Positions 52,035 to 59,416 of a DNA stretch of 64,000 nucleotides are shown one piece after another. The notes beneath the pieces are model-generated. The model was not told where the DNA came from, did not search any database, and saw nothing but the letters and a program-made list of their open reading frames with translations. Every line of letters begins with the position of its first letter. Position 1 is the stretch's first letter. This DNA comes from Prevotella fusca JCM 17724. Lineage in GTDB: Bacteria; Bacteroidota; Bacteroidia; Bacteroidales; Bacteroidaceae. Location of the stretch: positions 1 through 64,000 of the forward strand of contig NZ_CP012074.1 of assembly GCF_001262015.1 (NCBI RefSeq), written 5' to 3'. A program made the translations under genes and the position numbers.

Positions 52035-53075
52035 ATGAAGTACAGTGTCATTGTTCCCGTATTCAACCGTCCGGATGAGGTTGATGAACTGTTGGAGAGC
52101 CTGCTTGGGCAGGAAGAAAAGGATTTTGAGGTCATTATCGTTGAAGATGGCTCACAGGTTCCGTGTAAGGAGGTGTGCAACAAGTATGCCGACAGGCTCG
52201 ACCTGCATTATTACTGCAAGGAAAACTCAGGTCCGGGGCAGAGCCGTAACTATGGTGCTGAGCGTGCAAAGGGCGAGTACCTGCTCATCCTTGATTCCGA
52301 TGTTGTACTTCCGAACGGCTATCTCCATGCTGTCAGCGAAGAGCTGGAACGTGAACCTGCTGACGCTTTCGGTGGTCCTGACTGCGCACACGACTCCTTC
52401 ACTGACACGCAGAAGGCCATTTCATACTCGATGACATCATTCTTCACTACCGGCGGAATACGTGGTGGAAAGAAGAAACTCGACAAGTTCTATCCCCGTT
52501 CGTTCAATATGGGCATCCGTCGTGACGTTTATCAGGAGTTAGGAGGTTTCTCCAAGATGCGCTTCGGTGAAGATATTGATTTCTCCATCCGTATCTTCAA
52601 GGCAGGAAAACGCTGTCGTCTGTTCCCCGATGCATGGGTTTGGCACAAGCGTCGCACTGACTTCCGCAAGTTCTGGCGGCAGGTGTATAACTCCGGTATA
52701 GCCCGGATTAACCTCTACAAGAAGTATCCCGAATCACTGAAACTTGTCCACCTGCTGCCGATGGTGTTTACTGTAGGGACAATCTTCCTCAACCTGATGG
52801 TTCTTTGCGGCATCATCATGTTCTGTTTCTCTTCAACAAAATCTGTCGGTTGCATCCTCCTTCTGCTTGGCTTGCTGCCCTTGTTGCTTTACAGCACAGT
52901 CATCTGTATAGACTCAACCCGTCAGAACAACAGTGTGAAGATAGGACTTCTCAGCATCCGTGCAGCCTTCATCCAGCTCACCGGATATGGCTGTGGATTC
53001 ATCTCGGCATGGTGGAAACGCTGCGTGTGTGGCAAGGACGAGTTTGCTGCGTACGAAAAGAACTTTTACAAGTAA
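52035..53075 (+). CDS. Family 2 glycosyltransferase, membrane-anchored
   Basis: 346 residues. GT-A fold N-terminus (YSVIVPVFNRPDEVDELLESLL), the DxD-like LILDSDVVLP (about 90), GGIRGGKKKLDKFYPRSFNMGIRRDVYQELGGF and GEDIDFSIRIF (the catalytic ED at about 181). Two or three membrane segments lie near the C-terminus (about 240-300). It transfers a sugar from a nucleotide donor onto an envelope lipid or glycan; acceptor unknown. Confidence 0.88.
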   Translation: MKYSVIVPVFNRPDEVDELLESLLGQEEKDFEVIIVEDGSQVPCKEVCNKYADRLDLHYYCKENSGPGQSRNYGAERAKGEYLLILDSDVVLPNGYLHAVSEELEREPADAFGGPDCAHDSFTDTQKAISYSMTSFFTTGGIRGGKKKLDKFYPRSFNMGIRRDVYQELGGFSKMRFGEDIDFSIRIFKAGKRCRLFPDAWVWHKRRTDFRKFWRQVYNSGIARINLYKKYPESLKLVHLLPMVFTVGTIFLNLMVLCGIIMFCFSSTKSVGCILLLLGLLPLLLYSTVICIDSTRQNNSVKIGLLSIRAAFIQLTGYGCGFISAWWKRCVCGKDEFAAYEKNFYK

Positions 53076-53139
53076 TTCAGAATTCGTAATTCAAGTACCA
53101 TCTGCAACACGCAATCTATACCCAAATTTACAAACAACA

Positions 53140-53185
53140 GTGCTAACCACTCCCCGTCCTTCGGGGCAGGAGCAGTAGGAAGGGC
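53140..53185. repeat. GC-rich palindrome between GT2 and radC
   Basis: CACTCCCCGTCCTTCGGGGCAGGAG: a hairpin similar in style to the ends of the MITE-like repeats, and possibly the GT2 terminator. Confidence 0.4.
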
Positions 53186-53197
53186 TGTTTTAAGACT

Positions 53198-53884
53198 ATG
53201 GAAAAACTATCTATCAATCACTGGGCAGAAGCCGACCGCCCACGTGAAAAGCTCGAACGACTGGGGGCAGATGCGCTCAGTGATGCCGAACTGCTTGCCA
53301 TTCTGATTGGTTCAGGCACAACGGATGAGAGTGCCGTTGACCTGATGAAGCGTATTCTCAACGACTATAACAACAATCTGAATACGCTCGGAAAACTCTC
53401 TCTTCGTGACCTGGAACAGTACAAGGGGATTGGTCCTGCCAAGGCAATTACCATCCTTGCTGCCTGCGAGCTGGGGAAAAGACGACAGAAGGCGACAGTG
53501 GAAGAAGCACCGTTGCTCAATACTGCCGAAAAGGTTTACCATTTCATGCACACGGCGATACAGGACCTTGACATTGAGGAGGGCTGGATACTCATGATGA
53601 AACAGAACTACAGACTTATCGAAGCCAAGCGTATCTCAATCGGAGGACTTACGATGGCTCCCATTGACATACGTCTCATGATGAAGGAAGCATTGCTGAA
53701 GAATACCACCATCTTGGCTTTCTGCCACAATCATCCCAGTGGGAGTACAAGCCCGAGTCGTGAGGACAACCAGCTTACGTTACGTATTCATAAAGCCTGC
53801 GAACTGCTTAATATTCACTTTGCAGACCATGTCATTCTCACTGATGGCGGATTCTTTTCCTATCGGGAGGAAGGAAAATTATAG
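53198..53884 (+). CDS. radC: RadC/JAB-domain protein
   Basis: 228 residues, typical length. N-terminal UPF0758 segment (RPREKLERLGADALSDAELLAILIGSGT), an HhH motif (LEQYKGIGPAKAITILAACELG), and the JAMM metalloprotease-like site CHNHPSGSTSPSREDNQLT (about 176-194). Once linked to DNA repair, the family's real substrate is unsettled; several members sit near mobile elements. It appears intact. Confidence 0.93.
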   Translation: MEKLSINHWAEADRPREKLERLGADALSDAELLAILIGSGTTDESAVDLMKRILNDYNNNLNTLGKLSLRDLEQYKGIGPAKAITILAACELGKRRQKATVEEAPLLNTAEKVYHFMHTAIQDLDIEEGWILMMKQNYRLIEAKRISIGGLTMAPIDIRLMMKEALLKNTTILAFCHNHPSGSTSPSREDNQLTLRIHKACELLNIHFADHVILTDGGFFSYREEGKL

Positions 53885-53904
53885 CATGGGAACCATCCTG
53901 CGGC

Positions 53905-53993
53905 AATTATTATCCCGATGATAAATATTTATTTTCATGAAAAGAAATATTTATCTTCATGAACAAAATTATTTTTTTTCATGAAAATAATTC
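53905..53993. repeat. AT-rich ~90-bp palindromic dispersed repeat, copy 5
   Basis: The left end is degraded (AATTATTATCCCGATGA); the right end TTCATGAAAATAATTC is intact. Inner units are AAATATTTATTTTCATGAAA. Confidence 0.75.
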
Positions 53994-54217
53994 GGGAATT
54001 ACCATTTGTATGAGGGCTGTTGTCTTGTATGAGGGCTGTTGTCGGTTTTCTGCCCCTTTTCCATTGGTTCCAGACTCCATGAAAGAGTCGTATGTCACCA
54101 GTAGGTGATGCGTGCTGTGCGGTAGTTCTACAGTTGTTTGAAGCGTGTCTCTTTGTGTAAAACTCCTACAAGTCGTAACCTTTCCGCATTGATTTATTGT
54201 GATTCTTGTTTTAAATT

Positions 54218-54390
54218 GCTATCTTTGCAGAAGATAGGCTGCATTCGGCAATCTGAAAACAAGTTTTCATTGCGCTCATTTGTGCTATCTTTGCAGAAGA
54301 TAGGCTGCATTCGGCAATCTGAAAACAAGTTTTCATTGCGCTCATTTGCACCATCTTTGCAGAAGATAGGCTGCATTCGGCAATCTGAAA
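54218..54390 (+). repeat. Three tandem 66-bp repeats, each with a promoter box
   Basis: Units start at about 54218, 54284 and 54350 (period exactly 66). Each has a TATCTTTGCAGAAGATAGG block and GCATTCGGCAATCTGAAA. The first two are nearly identical, ending in TTTTCATTGCGCTCATTTG. The third has a weaker box (CATCTTTG) and a diverged tail. They lie immediately before the DUF59 gene. Confidence 0.85.
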
Positions 54391-54460
54391 TGAAACTTTC
54401 CTTGTGCCTGTAAGCCCTGTCTTCGATGAAAAAGAGTTCAATTACAAAGAATCACTAATT

Positions 54461-54781
54461 ATGACACAAGAAGAAAAAACAAAGATAGAAGAAAGAATCG
54501 TTGACGTTTTGAAGACCGTCTACGATCCCGAAATACCAGTGAATATCTATGACCTTGGTATGATTTACAAGATTGACGTTGATGGTGATGGCAACCTTGA
54601 CATGGATATGACTTTCACGTCTCCGGCTTGTCCGGCTGCCGACTTCATCCTCGAGGATGTACGCACAAAGGTGGAAAGCGTGGAAGGTATCAAGACTGCA
54701 AACATCAACCTCGTTTTTGAGCCTACATGGGATCAGAGTATGATGTCTGAAGAAGCGCGTGTAGAACTGGGATTCGATTAA
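54461..54781 (+). CDS. DUF59/MIP18-family Fe-S assembly protein (SufT-like)
   Basis: 106 residues from the ATG at 54461 (MTQEEKTKIEERIVDVLKTV). The family core is VYDPEIPVNIYDLGMIYKIDVD and TFTSPACPAADFILEDVRTKVESVEGIKTANINLVFEPTWDQSMMSEEARVELGF, with the conserved Cys in SPACPAA. DUF59 proteins assist iron-sulfur cluster maturation in the cytoplasm. The gene has up to three tandem promoter units in front, unusual for such a gene. Confidence 0.9.
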   Translation: MTQEEKTKIEERIVDVLKTVYDPEIPVNIYDLGMIYKIDVDGDGNLDMDMTFTSPACPAADFILEDVRTKVESVEGIKTANINLVFEPTWDQSMMSEEARVELGFD

Positions 54782-54889
54782 GCCTGCCCGGTTCCTCTTC
54801 GTTAGGATAGGGTATCCTTTTCTCTGTTGTTCAGTCGCTACTTCTGAGGCATTTGTCTTAGAACGCAGAACAGAATCATCCCACTGCTA

Positions 54890-54959
54890 ACCCGCAGTCT
54901 GCCCTCACCTCACCACCCGTCATTCACCACCCATCACCCATCATTTACCACCCAGTGAC
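54890..54959. repeat. CACCCATCA-type tract before lpxH
   Basis: CTCACCTCACCACCCGTCATTCACCACCCATCACCCATCATTTACCACCC: degenerate tandem units directly before the start codon. Confidence 0.6.
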
Positions 54960-55724
54960 ATGAAGAATATATATTTCCTTTCCGATGCGCACCTCGGTTC
55001 GCTTGCCATAGAGCACCGGCGCACACACGAACGCCGCCTTGTCCGCTTCCTGGACAGCATTAAGAACAAGGCTGCAGCAGTCTATCTGCTTGGCGATATG
55101 TTCGATTTCTGGAATGAATATAAGTATGTTGTTCCCAAAGGTTTTACCCGTTTCCTCGGCAAGATATCAGAGCTGACCGATATGGGTGTGGAGGTTCATT
55201 TCTTTACAGGAAACCATGACCTTTGGACTTACGGCTATCTGGAAAAGGAATGTGGTGTTATTCTCCATCGTAAACCTATCTCTACTGAGATATATGATAA
55301 GGTGTTCTATCTTGCTCATGGTGACGGGTTGGGCGACCCTGACCCTATGTTCAGGTTCCTCCGCAAGGTGTTCCATAACCGTGGCTGCCAGCGGCTGCTC
55401 AACTTCTTCCACCCTTGGTGGGGAATGAAGTTAGGTATGAACTGGGCTAAAAAGAGCAGGCTCAAACGTGCTGATGGTAAGGAAGCACCCTATATGGGCG
55501 AGGACAAGGAGTATCTCGTGCGCTATACGAAGGAATACATGCGCACACATAAGGACATTGATTACTTTATCTATGGTCATCGTCATATAGAACTCGACCT
55601 TACCTTGTCGCGGAAAGCCCGCCTGTTGATTCTCGGTGATTGGATATGGCAGTTTACTTATGCTGTTTTTGATGGTGAACACATGTTCCTTGAGGAGTAT
55701 GTCGAAGGTGAAAGTAAGCCTTAA
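54960..55724 (+). CDS. lpxH: UDP-2,3-diacylglucosamine hydrolase
   Basis: 254 residues. Calcineurin-like metallophosphatase motifs in order: FLSDAHLGS (4-12), LGDMFDFW (about 45), GNHD (about 83), HGDGLGDPD (about 122) and GHRHIE (about 207). LpxH removes UMP from UDP-2,3-diacylglucosamine to give lipid X in lipid A synthesis. The ATG at 54960 follows a repeat tract and has no Shine-Dalgarno site. Confidence 0.9.
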   Translation: MKNIYFLSDAHLGSLAIEHRRTHERRLVRFLDSIKNKAAAVYLLGDMFDFWNEYKYVVPKGFTRFLGKISELTDMGVEVHFFTGNHDLWTYGYLEKECGVILHRKPISTEIYDKVFYLAHGDGLGDPDPMFRFLRKVFHNRGCQRLLNFFHPWWGMKLGMNWAKKSRLKRADGKEAPYMGEDKEYLVRYTKEYMRTHKDIDYFIYGHRHIELDLTLSRKARLLILGDWIWQFTYAVFDGEHMFLEEYVEGESKP

Positions 55725-55799
55725 CAAACGTAAAAAAATCCTATCTGCAAAGACAAAAACCAACTTTTTAAGTACGAAAAGCAAAATTACGCAAAAGAA

Positions 55800-55831
55800 T
55801 TTGGAGGTTACGAAACAAAAGTGTAACTTTG
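55800..55831 (+). promoter_or_regulatory. Orphan promoter
   Basis: TTTG (55800-55803) and TAACTTTG (55824-55831) with a 20-nt spacer. No open reading frame follows on this strand before a strong hairpin. Confidence 0.6.
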
Positions 55832-55837
55832 CATTGT

Positions 55838-56003
55838 CTTTAAGAGGATTGACTGACAGTTCATTACCGAGAGAAGACATCAAAGGTTTCAAACTTTCAA
55901 CGAGACATAAGACATTCATAATATAAAATTAAAACTCAGGTTTGTAGATTAAGTTTAGTCAAAAGAAAGGTGGTTGTCGTGAGACAACTACCTTTCGCGT
56001 TTT
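55838..56003 (+). ncRNA. Candidate small RNA
   Basis: About 165 nt between the orphan promoter and a hairpin (AAAGGTGGTTGTC...GACAACTACCTTT, 55966-55995) ending in CGCGTTTTT. It contains no start codon with a plausible frame, and the next gene downstream is on the opposite strand, so it is not a leader. I do not recognise an RNA family. Confidence 0.45.
55966..55995 (+). terminator. Hairpin ending the candidate small RNA
   Basis: A 13-bp stem with one G-T mispair and a GTGA loop, followed by CGCGTTTTTG. Confidence 0.7.
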
Positions 56004-56249
56004 TGTGCATATCTTAGTCATTGCAGGTGTTTGAAGAACCTGATAGGAGGTTATGTGTTGTGAAAGCAATACTGGTTTAGTATACTGATGATTCCTCATC
56101 CTCTTTCCCAAGCAGGATGGATAGGCGTAAGCTCGTGTTGATGCTTGTGAATCATCCTTACATAATTTGCAGTTAACCCTGCCTTGGAAACAGTATCGGG
56201 ATAGGTTTACAGGAGTCTTTGTAACACGAAGTTAAACAGCGGGTTATAG

Positions 56250-56365
56250 CGTCGTGTAAATAACAGGTGCTTAATAGGACTTCAATTAAGCCTTAGTTAG
56301 ACTTCAATTAACGCCTTTTTGGATGTCAATTAGTGCTTAGTTGGGACGCTGTTAGGCATCAGTTG
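56250..56365. repeat. AATTAAGCC-type degenerate repeat array, copy 2
   Basis: Units such as GACTTCAATTAAGCCTTAG, GACTTCAATTAACGCCTTTT and GATGTCAATTAGTGCTTAG repeat about every 20 bp. Related to 13085-13165. Confidence 0.65.
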
Positions 56366-56472
56366 GTTTTCCCTTTGTGAATTATCTTGACATGATCGGT
56401 GTAGGATTTGGTAACTGATATTGGGCAGTCAGCAACAGTTCTTCTTCATCTTTCTGTGGATGGAATGAAAAA

Positions 56473-56512
56473 GGGGGACTGTAACCCTGTTAAGTCAGGT
56501 CACAATCCCCCG
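56473..56512 (-). terminator. Terminator of pta-ackA
   Basis: GGGGGATTGTGACC pairs, with small mismatches, with GGGTTACAGTCCCCC, followed on the reverse strand by TTTTTCATT. Confidence 0.75.
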
Positions 56513-56594
56513 TTTTCTCGTATAGAATCCTGTTTGAGTGCACTTACAGGTACGTATAATCTGCTTATGTACTTCCCGTAAATGCTTCAGACTT

Positions 56595-57800
56595 TTACTT
56601 CTTCAGCTCCTTTACAAGCTCCTGTGTATCACGTGCGATGACGATTTCCTCGTCAGTAGGAACAAGCACAACCTTTACCTTTGAGTCATCAGCAGAGAGG
56701 ATTTTCTCTTCACCACGGCACATGTTACGTTCCTTATCAAGTTTGATACCAAGATACTCCATGTCCTGGCAGGCATCCCAACGAAGACCAGTCTGGTTCT
56801 CGCCGACACCGGCAGTCCATACGATGATGTCGACACCGTTCATCGCCGCAGCATAAGCACCAATGTACTTCTTGATGCGATAGGTGTACATCTGTAATGC
56901 AAGATGCGCCATCTTGTCGCCAGCATTGTCTGCATTCTCGATGTCACGCATGTCCGAACTGATACCGGTAATACCCAGCACACCGCTCTCCTTGTTCAGG
57001 AAGTCAGCCATCTCCTGTGGCTTCTTTCCGAGCTTATCCATCAGGTAAGTAACTGCTGATGGGTCGATGTCGCCAGAGCGTGAGCCCATCATCAAACCAG
57101 CCAACGGAGTCAGACCCATTGAGGTGTCGATAACCTTACCGCCCTTGATGGCAGCGATTGAGGCACCGTTACCAATGTGGCAAGTGATGATTTTCTGTGT
57201 CTTGATGTCGACGCCAAGCATCTCACAGACACGGTGTGACACGTAACGGTGGCTCGTTCCATGGAAGCCATAGCGGCGTACGTGGTACTTCTTGTAGAAA
57301 TCGTATGGAACCGCATAGAGGTAAGCATAGTCAGGCATTGTGCTGTGGAAGGCATTGTCGAATACTGTTACCTGTGGAGTATCAGGCATCAGTGCGTCAA
57401 CAGCACGCAGACCACGCAGGTGACCGGCGTTGTGAACAGGTGCAAGGTCGATAAGACTCTCGATTCCGTCTTCCACTTCCTTGGTCACGATGCAGCTCTT
57501 CTCAAAGAGGTCGCCACCCTGTACGACACGATGACCGACAGCATCGATCTCGTCAAGATTCTTCAGAGCACCGATCTCCGGGTCGAGGAGTACCTTGAAA
57601 ACGAGTGCCACACCCTCCTTGTGGGTTGGAAGGTCAGCCATGATCTGCTTCTTCTCACCATTATCCAGTTTAACCTTGATGAAAGCCTCATCGAGTCCGA
57701 TGCGCTCAACACCACCCTGAGCCAGTACTGACTCATCAGCCATGTCGTACAACTTGTACTTAATGGAACTGCTACCGCAGTTTAAAACTAATATCTTCAT
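56595..57800 (-). CDS. ackA: Acetate kinase
   Basis: 401 residues. N-terminal phosphate loop LVLNCGSSSIKYKLYD, the substrate region RYGFHGTSHRYVSHRV, CHIGNGASIAAIKGGKVIDTSMG, and GVDIIVWTAGVGENQTGLR. It converts acetyl phosphate and ADP to acetate and ATP, the energy-yielding end of acetate fermentation. It lies 118 bp after pta on the same strand. Confidence 0.97.
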   Translation of the reverse strand: MKILVLNCGSSSIKYKLYDMADESVLAQGGVERIGLDEAFIKVKLDNGEKKQIMADLPTHKEGVALVFKVLLDPEIGALKNLDEIDAVGHRVVQGGDLFEKSCIVTKEVEDGIESLIDLAPVHNAGHLRGLRAVDALMPDTPQVTVFDNAFHSTMPDYAYLYAVPYDFYKKYHVRRYGFHGTSHRYVSHRVCEMLGVDIKTQKIITCHIGNGASIAAIKGGKVIDTSMGLTPLAGLMMGSRSGDIDPSAVTYLMDKLGKKPQEMADFLNKESGVLGITGISSDMRDIENADNAGDKMAHLALQMYTYRIKKYIGAYAAAMNGVDIIVWTAGVGENQTGLRWDACQDMEYLGIKLDKERNMCRGEEKILSADDSKVKVVLVPTDEEIVIARDTQELVKELKK

Positions 57801-57918
57801 ATAAAGAATTATTATTTAGAATGATGTTGTAGGCGTTACTTAATCAGAGGTCTTGTTTGTCATTGATAAATCCTAAGACGGAGTCTGAACTCCTAAACCA
57901 TCATTCCTAATTCTACAA

Positions 57919-58962
57919 TTATCTCTTAGCATCCTGTGCCTGGCACGCTGTGATGGCTACCATATAATAGATATCATCAACACAGCAGCCGCGGGAGAGG
58001 TCGTTGACAGGACGTGCAATACCCTGAAGGATAGGACCGATAGCCTTTGCGCCACCGAGTCGTTCAATCAGCTTATAGCCGATGTTGCCCACCTCAAGGT
58101 TAGGAACAACAAGCACGTTCGCCTTACCTGCAATGTCAGAATCTGGTGCCTTCTTGGCTGCAACAGCTGGGACAAGTGCGGCATCAGCCTGCAATTCGCC
58201 GTCAACCTTCAGCTCAGGGAACTTCTCCTTGGCAATCTTTGTAGCCTCGACAATCTTGTCAATGATGTAAACACTCTTGCCGGTTTCACGGTCCTTTGCG
58301 TCCTGTGCAGAGCCCTTGGTTGAGAAGCTCAGCATGGCAACGTGTGGGTTCTGGAAGCCGGCAACGCTTTTTGCGGTCTCAGCAGTGGTGTAAGCAATCT
58401 GTGCCAACTGGTCAGCAGTAGGGTTAGGGGTAACAGCAACGTCGCCCATGACGACAATGCCGTTCTCACCATACTGCTCCTCGTGTGTAAGAATCAGCAT
58501 TGCACCACTCACGCAGCTGATACCTGGCGCACACTTGATAATCTGCAAGGCAGGACGGAGTGTGTCGCCCGTGGTGGAGAGTGCGCCGGAAATCTGTCCG
58601 TCAGCACCGTCAGTCTTGATTATCATACAGCCGAGATAAAGGTTGTTCTTGGTAACCAGTTCACGAGCCTGCTCTAAGGTCATACCCTTCTTCTGGCGCA
58701 ATTCTGCCAGTTTCTCGGCATATTCCTCACTCTTTGGGTTATTCTCCGGGTCAACAATGGTAGCCTTGTCAATGTTCTTAAGCCCCCATTCTTCGGCGAG
58801 CTTATGGATGTTGGCTGGGTTTCCAATGAGGATCAGATTGGCGATGTCATCAGCCAACACTCTGTCAGCTGCCCTCAGGGTACGCTCCTCTTCTGCCTCG
58901 GGGAGCACGATACGCTGCTTGTCGGCTTTTGCACGTGCAACGATTTGCTCTAATAAGTTCAT
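57919..58962 (-). CDS. pta: Phosphate acetyltransferase, short form
   Basis: 347 residues, only the catalytic PTA_PTB domain without the N-terminal regulatory extension of enterobacterial Pta. Motifs: RIVLPEAEEERTLRAADRVLAD, DGQISGALSTTGDTLRPALQIIK, DVAVTPNPTADQLAQIA, and NVLVVPNLEVGNIGYKLIERLGGAKAIGPILQGI. It makes acetyl phosphate from acetyl-CoA for AckA. The promoter is at 59008-59039. Confidence 0.96.
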   Translation of the reverse strand: MNLLEQIVARAKADKQRIVLPEAEEERTLRAADRVLADDIANLILIGNPANIHKLAEEWGLKNIDKATIVDPENNPKSEEYAEKLAELRQKKGMTLEQARELVTKNNLYLGCMIIKTDGADGQISGALSTTGDTLRPALQIIKCAPGISCVSGAMLILTHEEQYGENGIVVMGDVAVTPNPTADQLAQIAYTTAETAKSVAGFQNPHVAMLSFSTKGSAQDAKDRETGKSVYIIDKIVEATKIAKEKFPELKVDGELQADAALVPAVAAKKAPDSDIAGKANVLVVPNLEVGNIGYKLIERLGGAKAIGPILQGIARPVNDLSRGCCVDDIYYMVAITACQAQDAKR

Positions 58963-59007
58963 ATATGTCTTTTAAAATGTAATAATTATAAATTCGGTTT
59001 TGCTATG

Positions 59008-59039
59008 CAAAGATAGCAAATTAAAGTTGTAATTCCAAA
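59008..59039 (-). promoter_or_regulatory. pta promoter
   Basis: Reverse-strand TTTG (59036-59039) and TATCTTTG (59008-59015), spacer 20 nt. Confidence 0.65.
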
Positions 59040-59164
59040 CATAATTATTGTTTTCTCCCATAAAACAATTTAATGCTGTCTGGTAAACATTTTCTACATA
59101 ACTTTACCATTGATGTCTTCTAAATGTTATAGTGGTGAAAACGAGCCCGTCTCTTCATTTTTTA

Positions 59165-59320
59165 TGGTCGTGTTGTAGCTCAGCACGGGTTGTGCTGATG
59201 ATAAACACCACTCGTGCTGATGATAAACACCAATGGTGTTCGTGGCTAAATAGCTTGTAATATATTATCGGTGTGAGAAAAACTCGTTGTTAGAAAAGAG
59301 CTGTATTACCAAAATATGCA
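59165..59320. repeat. CACCAATGGTG-type repeat array, copy 4
   Basis: GTGCTGATGATAAACACCACTCGTGCTGATGATAAACACCAATGG in part, then TTGTAATATATTATCGG and TTGTTAGAAAAGAGCTGTATTACC, which parallel 41060-41115. Confidence 0.65.
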
Positions 59321-59359
59321 AATGAAGTTTTATCGGATAGCAACAAAAACAATTTAGCC

Positions 59360-59391
59360 TTTGGGCATCTTGGGTTTTCTATTTATCTTTG
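59360..59391 (+). promoter_or_regulatory. Promoter of the DUF2156-GNAT gene
   Basis: TTTG (59360-59363) and TATCTTTG (59384-59391), spacer 20 nt, 25 nt before the ATG. Confidence 0.6.
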
Positions 59392-59416
59392 TACGCTAAA
59401 TAAAGCATATAATGTT

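Larger units (their letters stand above)
53885..54460. other. Repeat-rich gap between radC and the DUF59 gene
   Basis: Contains copy 5 of the AT-rich repeat (53905-53993), a GTATGAGGGCTGTTGTC direct pair (about 54008-54042) and three tandem 66-bp promoter-bearing repeats (54218-54390). Confidence 0.75.
55725..56594. other. Gene-free stretch with a possible RNA unit and a repeat array
   Basis: 870 bp. It holds a promoter (55800-55831) and terminator-like hairpin (55966-55995) that bracket a possible small RNA, an AATTAAGCC-type array (56250-56365) and the ackA terminator (56473-56512). No coding frame is convincing. Confidence 0.7.
58963..59416. other. Divergent gap between pta and the GNAT fusion gene
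   Basis: Holds the pta promoter, a CACCAATGGTG-type array (59165-59320) and the forward promoter of the fusion gene (59360-59391). Confidence 0.65.

Noticed and set aside
54218-54390. CRISPR array
   Set aside because: The three units are identical over nearly their whole length with no unique spacers, and no cas genes are nearby.
54138-54441. Open frames through the 66-bp triple repeat encoding KIGCIRQSENKFSLRSF-like repeats
   Set aside because: The repeat period is divisible by three, so frames stay open on both strands by chance; promoter boxes and position before a gene explain the sequence better.
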